Source: Kitasatospora albolonga (GTDB lineage: Bacteria; Actinomycetota; Actinomycetes; Streptomycetales; Streptomycetaceae). Taken from it: a stretch of 64,000 nt of DNA. Shown here piece by piece: positions 27,846 through 37,923 of the stretch. The first letter of the stretch is position 1. Each line of letters begins with the position of its first letter. Made by a program: the position numbers and the translations under genes. The notes beneath the pieces are model-generated. The model was not told the DNA's origin and ran no database searches. It worked only from the letters and a program-made list of their open reading frames with translations. The stretch is taken from NCBI GenBank assembly GCA_002082585.1, contig CP020563.1, positions 2,598,001 through 2,662,000 of the forward strand. Direction: 5' to 3'.

Positions 27846-28529
27846 CTAACGGGCCACGACCACCACGGTCTTGGCCGCCTTGTCCTGGAGCCCCTGCCGG
27901 TAGGGCTTGTCGGTGAACATCAGCACGATGTTGATCAGCCACCACAGGCACGGGCAGCACAGCAGCGCCGGGGCCCAGAGGACGGCGGCCCGCGTCAGCG
28001 CCGCGCTCGTGTCGGGCACCCGCCCGTCGTTGAGCATCGCCACCCGCAGCTTCAGCAGCCGCTTGCCGAGCGTGCGGCCGTCCTTGTGCGTGAAGTACGT
28101 GTCGTACGCGATGTAGACGGCCAGGCCGATCAGCGACCACACGAACTGGTTGCCGGTGTAGGAGTTGCTGATCGCGTCGCCGAACCCGTCGCCGTCGTCG
28201 GTGGTGACGTCGACCGCGCCGCCCCACGGCAGCGAGATCAGGTACAGCGGGATCGAGATGATGAGGAAGTCGATCAGCCGCGCCAGAATCCGCTTGCCCG
28301 GCTCGGCGAGCGGCGGCATCCCGGCCAGCGGATCGGGCGCCCCGAAGCCACCGCCGCTGCCGTACGGGTCGTTCGGCGGCGGGGGCGGCGGAGGGGGCGG
28401 CGCGCTCCCGTACGGCGGCTGACCGTACGGCGGCTGACCGTCTGACGGCGGCGGGGGCTCCTGCGGCTTCTTGAGGAACGGATCGTCGTCCTCGGGCGGC
28501 TGGCCGGGCGTCGGCTGGTCGTTGCTCAT
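27846..28529 (-). CDS. RDD family membrane protein
   Basis: 227 residues. The first ~75 are a disordered Pro/Gly/Tyr-rich head with a run of nine prolines, followed by RILARLIDFLII, the Arg...Arg..Asp signature that names the RDD family, and three to four membrane segments with DGRTLGKRLLKLRV between them. RDD proteins are small membrane proteins; some act in ion exchange but the role here is unknown. A second RDD protein is encoded just upstream on the same strand. Confidence 0.88.
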   Translation of the reverse strand: MSNDQPTPGQPPEDDDPFLKKPQEPPPPSDGQPPYGQPPYGSAPPPPPPPPPNDPYGSGGGFGAPDPLAGMPPLAEPGKRILARLIDFLIISIPLYLISLPWGGAVDVTTDDGDGFGDAISNSYTGNQFVWSLIGLAVYIAYDTYFTHKDGRTLGKRLLKLRVAMLNDGRVPDTSAALTRAAVLWAPALLCCPCLWWLINIVLMFTDKPYRQGLQDKAAKTVVVVAR

Positions 28530-28640
28530 GGGGGCAGTGCACCCCGTGCCACCGGGGCCCGCAACGGCTCAGGTGCGTTCGGGGGACGCGGGGCGGCATA
28601 CGAGTCTACGGCGGGCCTCCGGAGGCCGCCCGCGCAGCCG

Positions 28641-28680
28641 CCCGGCCGATGCCCAGCCGCCCCGGCCGATGCCCAGCCGC
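28641..28680. repeat. Exact tandem duplication of a 20-bp unit
   Basis: CCCGGCCGATGCCCAGCCGC occurs twice head to tail (28641-28660, 28661-28680), between two RDD genes. Likely slippage product. Confidence 0.85.
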
Positions 28681-28709
28681 CGTCGGAAGCCCCGCCCGCC
28701 CGGCCGCCC

Positions 28710-30344
28710 TCAGCCCGCTACGAAGGTGCGGGCCGCCTTGTCGTGCCAGCACTGGCGCCAGGGGCGGTCGACCAGGCACCAGAACACGTTGACCACGCCG
28801 ATGACGAGGAGCCCCAGCACCCCGTAGACGAGCCAGCGGCGCAGGGCCGCGCCCAGCGTGGGCGTCTCGTGGGACTCGATGTCCCGTACGTCGAGCCCGA
28901 GGAGCTTCTTGCCGAGCGTCCGGCCCCACTTGGCGGTGGGCAGCGCCTCCAGGAGGAAGCCGAGGAGGAGGAAGGCCGCGAGCAGGGCCCCCAGCAGCGC
29001 CCCGGTGGTGGAGTCCAGCAGCCAGACGGTGACGGTCTCGCCGGTCTGCTTGGCCGCGGTGATCTTCCGGTCGATGTGGTCCAGCGCCCGGGTGGCCAGG
29101 GGGACGGCCACCGCGCCCACGACCGCGCCGAGCACCAGGGTGTCGACCAGCCGGGCGGCGAACCGCTTGCCGAGTCCGGCGGGCCTGGCCGAGGTCTGGG
29201 AGCGGACCAGCTGCTGGAAGGGGTCGTCGGCCGCCGGGGGCTTCCAGGGCACGACGGGCTGGTCCGCCGCCGCCGTCCCGGACTGCGCGAAGGGGGGCTG
29301 CTGTTGCTGGGACGGAAGGGGGTGAGGGTGGGGCACCGGCTGCTGCTGGTGCTGCTGCTGAGGGGCTTGGTGCTGCTGGGGTGTCTGGTGCTGGGGTTGC
29401 TGCTGGAGCGCCTGTTGCTGGTGGGGCTGGTGGGGCTGCTGCTGCTGCGCTTCGGGCTGGGCCAGTTGGTGGACCTGCTGCGCCCAGGAGGCGGACCCGC
29501 CGCCGGGGCCCGGGGTGAGCGGGGTGTGCAGGGCCGCCGGAGGTACGGGGGTGGGCGCGGCGGGGGTCTCGGGGGCCCGGACCGGCCCCTGCCGCGCCTC
29601 CTGGGGAGCGGGGGCCGTCTGTTGGGCCCGGGCCGGGAGAGGGCGGGGCTCCGGAGCCGGTGCCAGGACCGGCCGCTGCGCCGCGCTCACGTTCTGCGGC
29701 CCCTGCGGCGTACCGGCGTTCGGCTGTACGGCGTTCAGCTGTGCCGCGTCGGGCCGTACGGGATTCGGCTGTACGGCTCCGGGCTGCGGGGCGCTCCCCC
29801 GTGCGTCCGCCCGTGGGCCCACCGCGCGGATCGTGACCGTCCCCTCGGTCGGCGGGCGCGCCCCCGCCTCCTCCGGCGTCCGGCCGCCGCCACCGCCGTC
29901 CCGCATCCCCGGCAGCGCGCCGCCGGTCGGGTCCTGGGCGAGGGGCGGCCGGGCCCCGGGGGAGGCGGGCTCCGGGGCCGGGCCGCCGCCCCAGGAGACC
30001 CGGCGGTCACGCTCGCCGCCGAAGCCGGTCTGGCGCGCGGAGTCGGCCTGCCAGACGGACCCGGCGGCGGGTTCACCGGAGCCGCCCGGACCCTCCGCCG
30101 GACCGGCCTCCTCCTCGTCGAAGAAGATCGGCCCGGTCTCCTCCACCGGCCCGGCCTGCGCACCGGCGGCCTGCGGGGCAGGGGCCGCGGAGGGCGCCGG
30201 AGCGGGCTGCTGGGGCGCGGGCCTGCTCGTACCGGGGACCCAGGACGCGCCGTTCCAGTACCGGACGTAACCGGGGATGGAGGGGTCGGGGTAGTAGCCC
30301 TCGCGGGGGCTCTCGTCACCGGGTGCCGGAGTTGGCGCGCTCAT
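28710..30344 (-). CDS. RDD family protein with DUF2510 head and Gln/Pro-rich middle
   Basis: 544 residues. Residues ~15-40 (GYYPDPSIPGYVRYWNGASW) are a DUF2510 motif, a Trp-containing mini-domain found at the front of actinobacterial membrane proteins. About 330 disordered residues follow, ending in a Gln/His-rich stretch (QQQPQHQTPQQHQAPQQQ). The RDD domain begins near residue 395 (GLGKRFAARLVDTLVLG) and ends ...WHDKAARTFVAG. Paralogue of the downstream RDD gene in the last ~150 residues. Function unknown. Confidence 0.85.
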   Translation of the reverse strand: MSAPTPAPGDESPREGYYPDPSIPGYVRYWNGASWVPGTSRPAPQQPAPAPSAAPAPQAAGAQAGPVEETGPIFFDEEEAGPAEGPGGSGEPAAGSVWQADSARQTGFGGERDRRVSWGGGPAPEPASPGARPPLAQDPTGGALPGMRDGGGGGRTPEEAGARPPTEGTVTIRAVGPRADARGSAPQPGAVQPNPVRPDAAQLNAVQPNAGTPQGPQNVSAAQRPVLAPAPEPRPLPARAQQTAPAPQEARQGPVRAPETPAAPTPVPPAALHTPLTPGPGGGSASWAQQVHQLAQPEAQQQQPHQPHQQQALQQQPQHQTPQQHQAPQQQHQQQPVPHPHPLPSQQQQPPFAQSGTAAADQPVVPWKPPAADDPFQQLVRSQTSARPAGLGKRFAARLVDTLVLGAVVGAVAVPLATRALDHIDRKITAAKQTGETVTVWLLDSTTGALLGALLAAFLLLGFLLEALPTAKWGRTLGKKLLGLDVRDIESHETPTLGAALRRWLVYGVLGLLVIGVVNVFWCLVDRPWRQCWHDKAARTFVAG

Positions 30345-30591
30345 CAGCGGGTCCCGTATCTCTTCGCGGCCTCAGGCCGTCCCCGGAGTGCGGGCGGACG
30401 GCCTCAATACAAGGGTCCACATCTATCAGACCGCCACGTGCCCCCGGGCCGGTCCGACTGTTTGGGACCACTTTCGCGACGGATCGAAGTTTTTTTGAGA
30501 AGTCGCGTAATAGGTGGCGGGGAGGGCGCTCTCTCCTTGTGCGGGACGGTCACGGGACCGGCCCATGAGCACCGGAAGGTCGTGCATTCTC

Positions 30592-31074
30592 ATGATGAAC
30601 ATCGTGGAACGTGAGCTGGAGCTGAAGCTCGTCCTGTCCCCCGAGCGGTCCATCCCGGTCCCCGCCCGGCTGACGTACCGCACGGACGACCCGTACGCCG
30701 TGCACATCGCCTTCCACATCGGCTCCGAGTCGCCCGTGCACTGGACGTTCGCCCGGGAGCTGCTGGTGGAAGGGGTGTTCCGGCCGTGCGGGCACGGGGA
30801 CGTGCGGATCTGGCCGACGAAGGTCGACCGGCGCAGCGTGGTCTGCGTGGCCCTCACCTCCCCCGACGGCAACGCCCTGCTGGAGGTGCCCTCGGCCGCC
30901 GTCTCCGCCTGGGTGGAGCGGACCCTGCGCATCGTGCCGCCGGGCACCGAGGCCGACCGGCTCGGGATCGACGAGGCGCTGGCGGAGCTGCTGGCCCCGC
31001 TGCCGGCGGACGACCTGTGGCTGAGCGACCCGTGGTCGGCGGACGAGTCGCCGTCCCAGGACGGTGAGGCGTGA
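30592..31074 (+). CDS. ssgG: SsgA-like sporulation/cell division protein (SsgG type)
   Basis: 160 residues. ERELELKLVLSPERSIPVPARL, DDPYAVHIAFH, and VHWTFARELLVEGVFRP match the SALP family, which occurs only in morphologically complex actinomycetes. SALPs guide septum placement and wall remodelling during sporulation. Position by a GlcD-like oxidase and TPR gene agrees with S. coelicolor ssgG, so that member is the best guess; sequence alone does not separate the SALPs. Two adjacent ATG codons (30592, 30595); an ATG at 30565 is also possible. Upstream DNA (30470-30540) is A/T-richer. Confidence 0.87.
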   Translation: MMNIVERELELKLVLSPERSIPVPARLTYRTDDPYAVHIAFHIGSESPVHWTFARELLVEGVFRPCGHGDVRIWPTKVDRRSVVCVALTSPDGNALLEVPSAAVSAWVERTLRIVPPGTEADRLGIDEALAELLAPLPADDLWLSDPWSADESPSQDGEA

Positions 31075-31118
31075 GGGCGGCTCACCAGGGCGTGCGGGGC
31101 CCCGCAGGAGGCGGGTGT

Positions 31119-32486
31119 TCAGAAGAGCTTGCCGGGGTTGAGGAGACCGAGCGGGTCGAAGGCGGCCTTGATGGAGCGCTGCAACGCGATGCCGGTCTCG
31201 CCCAGTTCGCGGGCGAGCCACTCCTTCTTGAGGACGCCGACGCCGTGCTCGCCCGTGATGGTCCCGCCCAGCTCCAGGCCGAGCGCCATGATCGCGTCGA
31301 AGGACTCGCGGGCCCGGCGGGACTCGTCGGGGTCGGTGTGGTCGAAGCAGACGACGGGGTGGGTGTTGCCGTCGCCCGCGTGGGAGCAGACGCCGATGGT
31401 GAGTCCGTACTCCTCCGCGATGGCGGCGGTCCCCTCCAGCATCGCGCCGAGCCGCGAACGCGGGACGCAGACGTCGTCGATCATCGTGGCGGACGTGACG
31501 GCCTCCAGCGCGGTGAGCGACATCCGGCGGGCCTGGAGGAGGAGTTCGGACTCGGCCGGGTCGTCGGCGGGGACCACTTCGGTGGCCCCCGCCGCCGTGC
31601 AGAGGGCTCCGACGGCGGCGAGGTCGGCCGCCGGGTCCGGGGTGTCGAAGGCGCAGAGGAGGAGCGCCTCGGTGGTCTCGGGCAGTCCCATGGAGGCCAG
31701 TTCGTTGACGGCACGCACGGTCGTCCGGTCCATCAGTTCGAGGAGTGACGGCGTGTGACCGCGCTCCATGATCCGGCACACAGCGTCACAGGCGGTGGCT
31801 GCCGAGGGGAACTCGGCGGCGAGGACAAGCTGCTGCGGCGGCTGCGGCTTCAGCGCGAGGACGGCTTTCACGATGATCCCGAGGCTGCCCTCGGAGCCGA
31901 CGAGGAGACGGGTGAGGTCGTAGCCCGCGACGCCCTTGGCCGTGCGGCGGCCGGTGGTCAGGAGCCGCCCGTCGGCGAGGACGACGTCGAGGCCGAGGAC
32001 GTACTCGGCGGTGACCCCGTACTTCACGCAGCACAGGCCGCCGGAGGCCGTGCCGATGTTGCCGCCGATGGTGCAGGTCTCCCAGCTGGAGGGGTCCGGC
32101 GGGTAGTACAGGCCGTGTGCGTTCACCGCGCGTGACAGCACCGCGTTGACGACGCCCGGCTCGACGACGGCGATCCGGTCGACCGGGCTGATCTCCAGGA
32201 TGCGGTCCATCTTCACCAGGGAGAGCACGATGCAGCCGTCCGAGGCGTTGGCCGCGCCGGACAGGCCGGTACGGGCGCCCTGCGGGACCACCGGGACGCG
32301 CAGCGCGGTGGCGGTGCGCATGACGTGCTGGACCTGCTCGACCGTGCGCGGGAGCACGACGACGGCCGGGGTTCCGGCCGCGCAGAAGCTCGCCATGTCG
32401 TGGGCGTAGGACGCGGTGACGTCCGGATCGGTGATCAGGGCCTCGGCGGGGAGCTCCGTGCGCAGGCGTTCGAGAAGATCGCTCAT
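31119..32486 (-). CDS. FAD-linked oxidase, glycolate/D-lactate dehydrogenase type (GlcD-like)
   Basis: 455 residues from ATG 32486. N-terminal PCMH-type FAD domain (VVVLPRTVEQVQHVM, PVVPQGARTGLSGAAN, GGNIGTASGGLCCVKYG) and a C-terminal FAD-oxidase domain with the metal-site HAGDGNTHPVV and GTITGEHGVG. These enzymes oxidise D-2-hydroxy acids such as glycolate or D-lactate and feed electrons to the respiratory chain. Substrate not decidable here. No partner iron-sulfur subunit is encoded nearby. Confidence 0.9.
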   Translation of the reverse strand: MSDLLERLRTELPAEALITDPDVTASYAHDMASFCAAGTPAVVVLPRTVEQVQHVMRTATALRVPVVPQGARTGLSGAANASDGCIVLSLVKMDRILEISPVDRIAVVEPGVVNAVLSRAVNAHGLYYPPDPSSWETCTIGGNIGTASGGLCCVKYGVTAEYVLGLDVVLADGRLLTTGRRTAKGVAGYDLTRLLVGSEGSLGIIVKAVLALKPQPPQQLVLAAEFPSAATACDAVCRIMERGHTPSLLELMDRTTVRAVNELASMGLPETTEALLLCAFDTPDPAADLAAVGALCTAAGATEVVPADDPAESELLLQARRMSLTALEAVTSATMIDDVCVPRSRLGAMLEGTAAIAEEYGLTIGVCSHAGDGNTHPVVCFDHTDPDESRRARESFDAIMALGLELGGTITGEHGVGVLKKEWLARELGETGIALQRSIKAAFDPLGLLNPGKLF

Positions 32487-32578
32487 GGTTCCAGCGTGGC
32501 ACTCGGGGGCCAAAGGTGTGAACCCGTCGGCGGCAGCGATCCCAAGGCGCGGTGTGCTCGTATGACTGACGCACAGTG

Positions 32579-34111
32579 ATGGCCATGGATGTCATGCCCC
32601 AGCAGGAGCCCGAGTCCCGCCGCCGGCCGACGGAGCCGTCCCCGCACGGTGCCGGGGCCCCCGATGCGATGTCCGGCGAAGAGCCCTCCGCGCCGCCCGC
32701 CGAAGGCGCCACCGCCGTACCGCCGCCTCCTCCCACCCTGCGGACGACCCTGCGCCGGGCCGCGTTCGGGGCGGTGGCGGCGGGGGTGCTGCTGGCCGGG
32801 GCGCTGGTGGCCGTACCGGACCGGGGGCGGGACGCGCCGAAGGAGCCGGGGCCGGTGGAGCGGGCCGAGGCGGCGGCGACCGCGGGCTCCCCCGCCTCCC
32901 TCTCGGACCTGACCGCGCTGATCGGGGACCGGCAGCAGTGGGTGGAGGCCCACCCGAAGGACGCGCCCTCGTGGGCGACGCTCGGTTCGGCGTACGTGGA
33001 GTGGGGGCGGCGCTCGGCGGACGCGGCGTACTACGGGCGCGCCGAGGAGGCGCTGAAGCGGTCGCTGGAGGCGCGGCCGGGTGAGCGGGGCAACGGCGAG
33101 GCGTGGGTGGGGATGGCGGCCCTGGCCAACGCGCGGCAGGACTTCCTGGCGGCGAAGCGGTGGGGCGAGACGGTACGGAAGCAGGAGCCGGACAGCTGGC
33201 GGGTGTACCCGGTCCTCATCGACGCGTACACCGGCCTCGGGGACCGGAAGGCGGCGACCGAGGCGACGGAGAGGTTCGGCGAGCTGCGCAAGGGCGTCCC
33301 GGCGCTGGCCCGGACCGCCGAGCTCTACCGCGGCCAGGGCTGGCGCGAGGACGCGCTGGCCACCGCCCGCGAGGCCGCCGACCGGGCGGGGACGCCCGCC
33401 GAGAAGGCCGAGGCGCTGCACCGGCTCGGCGAGCTGGCCTGGGAGCGGGGCGAGCCGGAGGAGGCCCTCGCGCAGTTCGACGCGGCGCTGCGCACGGAGT
33501 CCGGCCACCACACGTCCCTGGCGGGCAGGGCCCGGGCGCTGGCCGCGCTGGACCGCACGGACGAGGCGCTGGCCGCGTACCAGAGCGTGCTCACCGAGCT
33601 GCCGCGCCCGCTGTACGCCCTCGAACTAGGGGAGCTGTACGCGTCCCTGGGGCTCGACGGGGACGCCCGGAGCCAGTACGCCGAGCTGGAGAAGCTGCTC
33701 GCGCGGTCGAAGGCGGCCGGGGTGGACGAGTCGGTGCTCCGGGCCCGGTACGAGAGCGATCACGGGGACCCGGCGGTGGCGGTGGAGCTGCTGCGCGCCC
33801 AGTGGAAGAAGCAGCACCGCAGTGCGGCGGTGGCGGACGCGCTGGGCTGGGCGCTGCACCGGGCGGGGCAGCCGGAGGAGGGGCTGAAGTACGCGCGGCA
33901 GGCGGTGGACACGGGGGTGCGGAACGCCTCGTACGCGTACCACCTGGGCGTGATCGAACGGCAGCTGGGCGAGCACGGTGCGGCCCGCCGCCATCTGGCG
34001 GAGGCGCTCCGGACCAACCCGGCGTTCTCACCGCTGGACGCGCCGAAGGCCCGGGAGGCCCTGGAGGCGCTGGGCGATCCGCCGCCGGGCGGTCCCGGGG
34101 CCACGGGCTGA
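32579..34111 (+). CDS. Membrane-anchored tetratricopeptide repeat protein
   Basis: 510 residues. Pro/Glu-rich cytoplasmic head, one membrane helix (about residues 57-77), then TPR-type helical repeats to the end (e.g. AWATLGSAYVEWGRR, EKAEALHRLGELAWERGEPEEALAQF, LGVIERQLGEHGAARRHLAEAL). TPR arrays scaffold protein complexes; the exposed side would be outside the membrane. Start uncertain: ATG 32579 lacks a ribosome site, ATG 32594 is an alternative. Divergent from the oxidase with 92 bases between. Confidence 0.85.
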   Translation: MAMDVMPQQEPESRRRPTEPSPHGAGAPDAMSGEEPSAPPAEGATAVPPPPPTLRTTLRRAAFGAVAAGVLLAGALVAVPDRGRDAPKEPGPVERAEAAATAGSPASLSDLTALIGDRQQWVEAHPKDAPSWATLGSAYVEWGRRSADAAYYGRAEEALKRSLEARPGERGNGEAWVGMAALANARQDFLAAKRWGETVRKQEPDSWRVYPVLIDAYTGLGDRKAATEATERFGELRKGVPALARTAELYRGQGWREDALATAREAADRAGTPAEKAEALHRLGELAWERGEPEEALAQFDAALRTESGHHTSLAGRARALAALDRTDEALAAYQSVLTELPRPLYALELGELYASLGLDGDARSQYAELEKLLARSKAAGVDESVLRARYESDHGDPAVAVELLRAQWKKQHRSAAVADALGWALHRAGQPEEGLKYARQAVDTGVRNASYAYHLGVIERQLGEHGAARRHLAEALRTNPAFSPLDAPKAREALEALGDPPPGGPGATG

Positions 34112-34129
34112 ACGAACGGTCCCTGTACG

Positions 34130-34170
34130 CACGACCGCGGTCCGGGGTGCTGCCCCGGACCGCGGTCGTG
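34130..34170. terminator. Strong bidirectional terminator between TPR gene and hpd
   Basis: 18-base perfect arms (34130-34147 and 34153-34170) around a 5-base loop, between two convergent genes. Confidence 0.9.
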
Positions 34171-34206
34171 TGAGGGATACGTACGGCTGTGAGGGATACG
34201 GACGGC

Positions 34207-35474
<1,268 letters not shown>

Positions 35475-35948
35475 ATGGCGATCGATCATCTGGACGGCCG
35501 GCTCATCGTGCTGCTCGCGCGTGAACCGCGTATCGGCGTCCTCGAAGCATCCCGGCGGCTCGGCGTGGCGCGCGGGACCGTGCAGGCGCGGCTGGACCGC
35601 CTTCAGTCGAATGGCGTCATCCGGGGGTTCGGCCCGGACGTCGATCCGGCGGCGCTCGGCTATCCGGTCACCGCGTTCGCGACGCTGGAGATCAAGCAGG
35701 GCCAAGGCGCCGACGTACGGGCCCATTTGGGCGGCGTACCGGAGGTGCTGGAGCTGCACACCACCACCGGGCACGGGGACATGTTCTGCCGGCTGGTGGC
35801 CCGTTCCAACGCCGATCTTCAGCGGGTGATCGACCGGGTTGTCGGATTTGATGGCATTGTCCGGGCCTCCACGGCGATCGTCATGGAGAACCCGGTTCCG
35901 CTGCGGATCATCCCGCTGGTGGAACAGGCGGCCCAGGACACCGACTGA
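35475..35948 (+). CDS. Lrp/AsnC family transcriptional regulator
   Basis: 157 residues from ATG 35475, with GGAGGGA upstream. N-terminal winged helix-turn-helix (IDHLDGRLIVLLAREPRIGVLEASRRLGVARGTVQARLDRL) and C-terminal RAM ligand-binding domain (AFATLEI..., TTGHGDMFCRLVARSN). Divergent from hpd, so control of tyrosine catabolism by an aromatic amino acid is plausible. Confidence 0.92.
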   Translation: MAIDHLDGRLIVLLAREPRIGVLEASRRLGVARGTVQARLDRLQSNGVIRGFGPDVDPAALGYPVTAFATLEIKQGQGADVRAHLGGVPEVLELHTTTGHGDMFCRLVARSNADLQRVIDRVVGFDGIVRASTAIVMENPVPLRIIPLVEQAAQDTD

Positions 35949-36014
35949 CCCGAGGGCCGGGGCCGCCGTCCGGGCGCCGGGCCGAGGAGACGGGCCGAGC
36001 CGAGGGAGTGCCGT

Positions 36015-36662
36015 GTGAGCTTCTGGGAGTATCTGATCACCCGCCACCAGCAGCTCCTCACGGATGCGTTCCAGCACGTCAGCGCGGTCTTCCAGTGCAT
36101 GGTCATCGCCACCCTGCTGGGCGTGCTGATCGGGGTGGTGAGCTACCGCAGCGGCTGGGGCGGCTCGCTGGCCATCACCTCCACGGCGACGATCCTCACC
36201 ATCCCCTCGCTGGCCGCGATCGGTCTGCTGATCCCGCTGGTGGGGCTGGGGGTGGCGCCGACGGTGATCACCCTGACGCTGTACGGGCTGCTGCCCGTCG
36301 TCCGGAACTCCATCGTGGGGCTGCGGGGCGTCGATCCGGCGCTGGTGGACGCGGCGACGGGCATCGGGATGTCCCGGTTGGCGCGGCTCTGCCGGGTGGA
36401 GCTGCCGCTCGCCTGGCCGCCGATCCTGACCGGTATCCGGGTCTCCACCCAGATGCTGATGGGCATCGCCGCCATCGCCGCGTACGCCTCCGGGCCCGGC
36501 CTCGGCAACGAGATCTTCCGGGGCATCGCCTCGCTGGGCAGCGCCAATGCCATCAACCAGGTCCTCGCGGGCACGCTCGGCATCGTCGTGCTCGCCCTGC
36601 TCTTCGACGCCGCGTACGTCCTGCTGGGACGGCTGACCATCCCGAGGGGGATTCGTGCCTGA
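36015..36662 (+). CDS. Quaternary amine ABC transporter permease (OpuCB/ProW type)
   Basis: 215 residues, GTG start with GAGGGAG upstream. Six membrane segments and the EAA loop GVDPALVDAATGIGMSRLARLCRVELPLAWP. First gene of a four-gene operon for uptake of glycine betaine, carnitine, choline or related osmolytes. Its stop overlaps the GTG of the ATPase gene by eight bases. Follows the AsnC gene by 66 bases. Confidence 0.92.
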   Translation: MSFWEYLITRHQQLLTDAFQHVSAVFQCMVIATLLGVLIGVVSYRSGWGGSLAITSTATILTIPSLAAIGLLIPLVGLGVAPTVITLTLYGLLPVVRNSIVGLRGVDPALVDAATGIGMSRLARLCRVELPLAWPPILTGIRVSTQMLMGIAAIAAYASGPGLGNEIFRGIASLGSANAINQVLAGTLGIVVLALLFDAAYVLLGRLTIPRGIRA

Positions 36663-37923
36663 GACCGAGACCGGCGCCGTCGCCGTGGACGAGGGGACCC
36701 CGGCCGCCTCCGGGGCCACCATCCAGCTGGAGAACCTGACCAAGAAGTACCCGGGCAACCCGAACCCGGCCGTCGACAACGTCTCGATGGAGATCAAGGC
36801 CGGGGAGACCGTGATCTTCGTCGGCCCGTCCGGCTGCGGGAAGTCCACCACGCTGAAGATGATCAACCGGCTGATCGAGCCGTCCTCGGGCCGGATCAGG
36901 ATCGGCGACGAGGACGTCACCGACATCGACCCGGTGAAGCTGCGCCGCAAGATCGGGTACGCGATCCAGTCCTCCGGGCTCTTCCCGCACATGACGGTCG
37001 CGGAGAACATCGCCCTGGTCCCGAAGATGGTCGGCTGGTCGAAGTCCCGGGTGAAGGACCGGGTGGAGGAGATGCTCGACCTGGTGGGCCTGGACCCGCG
37101 CGAGTTCCACGGCCGCTATCCGCGCCAGCTCTCCGGCGGGCAGCAGCAGCGGGTGGGTGTGGCGCGGGCGCTCGCCGCCGACCCGCCCGTCCTGCTGATG
37201 GACGAGCCGTTCGGGGCGGTCGACCCGATCACCCGCGACCACCTCCAGGACGAGCTGATCCGGCTCCAGCACGAGCTGCACAAGACGATCGTGTTCGTCA
37301 CCCACGACTTCGACGAGGCGATCAAGCTGGGCGACCGGATCGCGGTGCTGCGGGAGCGGTCGCACATCGCGCAGTTCGACACCCCCGAGGCGATCCTGAC
37401 CAACCCGACGGACGACTTCGTCTCCGGTTTCGTCGGCGCGGGCGCGGCCCTGAAGCGGCTGAACCTCACCCGCGTACGGGATGTGGGCATCGCGGACTTC
37501 CCGACGGTGACGGTCGAGGACCCGCTCCAGACGATCTTCAACAAGCTGCGCAACGGCCCGCACAACGAGCTGCTGATGCTGGACCGCAGGAACCGCCCGT
37601 ACAAGTGGCTGCGGCGCGGCGACCTGATGCGGGCGCGCGGTTCGCTGGCGCGGGCCGGGCAGCTGGTGCACGACACGGTGACCCGGGACGCCACGCTGCA
37701 CGACGCGCTGGAGGCGGTGCTGACCGACAGCGGGGGGCGGGTCGCGGTGACCGGGCGGCGCGGCGAGTTCATCGGGGTCGTCGACATGAAGACGCTGATG
37801 GACAACGTGCAGGAGCTGCTGGAGGCCGACCGGCTGACCGCGATGGAGCACCAGCACGAGCTGGAGGAGCTGCGCGTCCACCGGACGGAGCAGGAGCTGG
37901 AGGGGGGTGGCGGCGGAGTATGA
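36655..37923 (+). CDS. Quaternary amine ABC transporter ATPase with CBS domains (OpuCA/ProV type)
   Basis: 422 residues, GTG start. Walker A GPSGCGKST, signature LSGGQQQRVGVARAL, Walker B LLMDEPFGA. The C-terminal ~130 residues resemble a tandem CBS module (TVTVEDPLQTIFNKL..., DATLHDALEAVLTDSGGRVAVTG), which in OpuA senses ionic strength. Ends with a Glu-rich helix. ATGA overlap with the next permease gene. Confidence 0.93.
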   Translation: MPETETGAVAVDEGTPAASGATIQLENLTKKYPGNPNPAVDNVSMEIKAGETVIFVGPSGCGKSTTLKMINRLIEPSSGRIRIGDEDVTDIDPVKLRRKIGYAIQSSGLFPHMTVAENIALVPKMVGWSKSRVKDRVEEMLDLVGLDPREFHGRYPRQLSGGQQQRVGVARALAADPPVLLMDEPFGAVDPITRDHLQDELIRLQHELHKTIVFVTHDFDEAIKLGDRIAVLRERSHIAQFDTPEAILTNPTDDFVSGFVGAGAALKRLNLTRVRDVGIADFPTVTVEDPLQTIFNKLRNGPHNELLMLDRRNRPYKWLRRGDLMRARGSLARAGQLVHDTVTRDATLHDALEAVLTDSGGRVAVTGRRGEFIGVVDMKTLMDNVQELLEADRLTAMEHQHELEELRVHRTEQELEGGGGGV

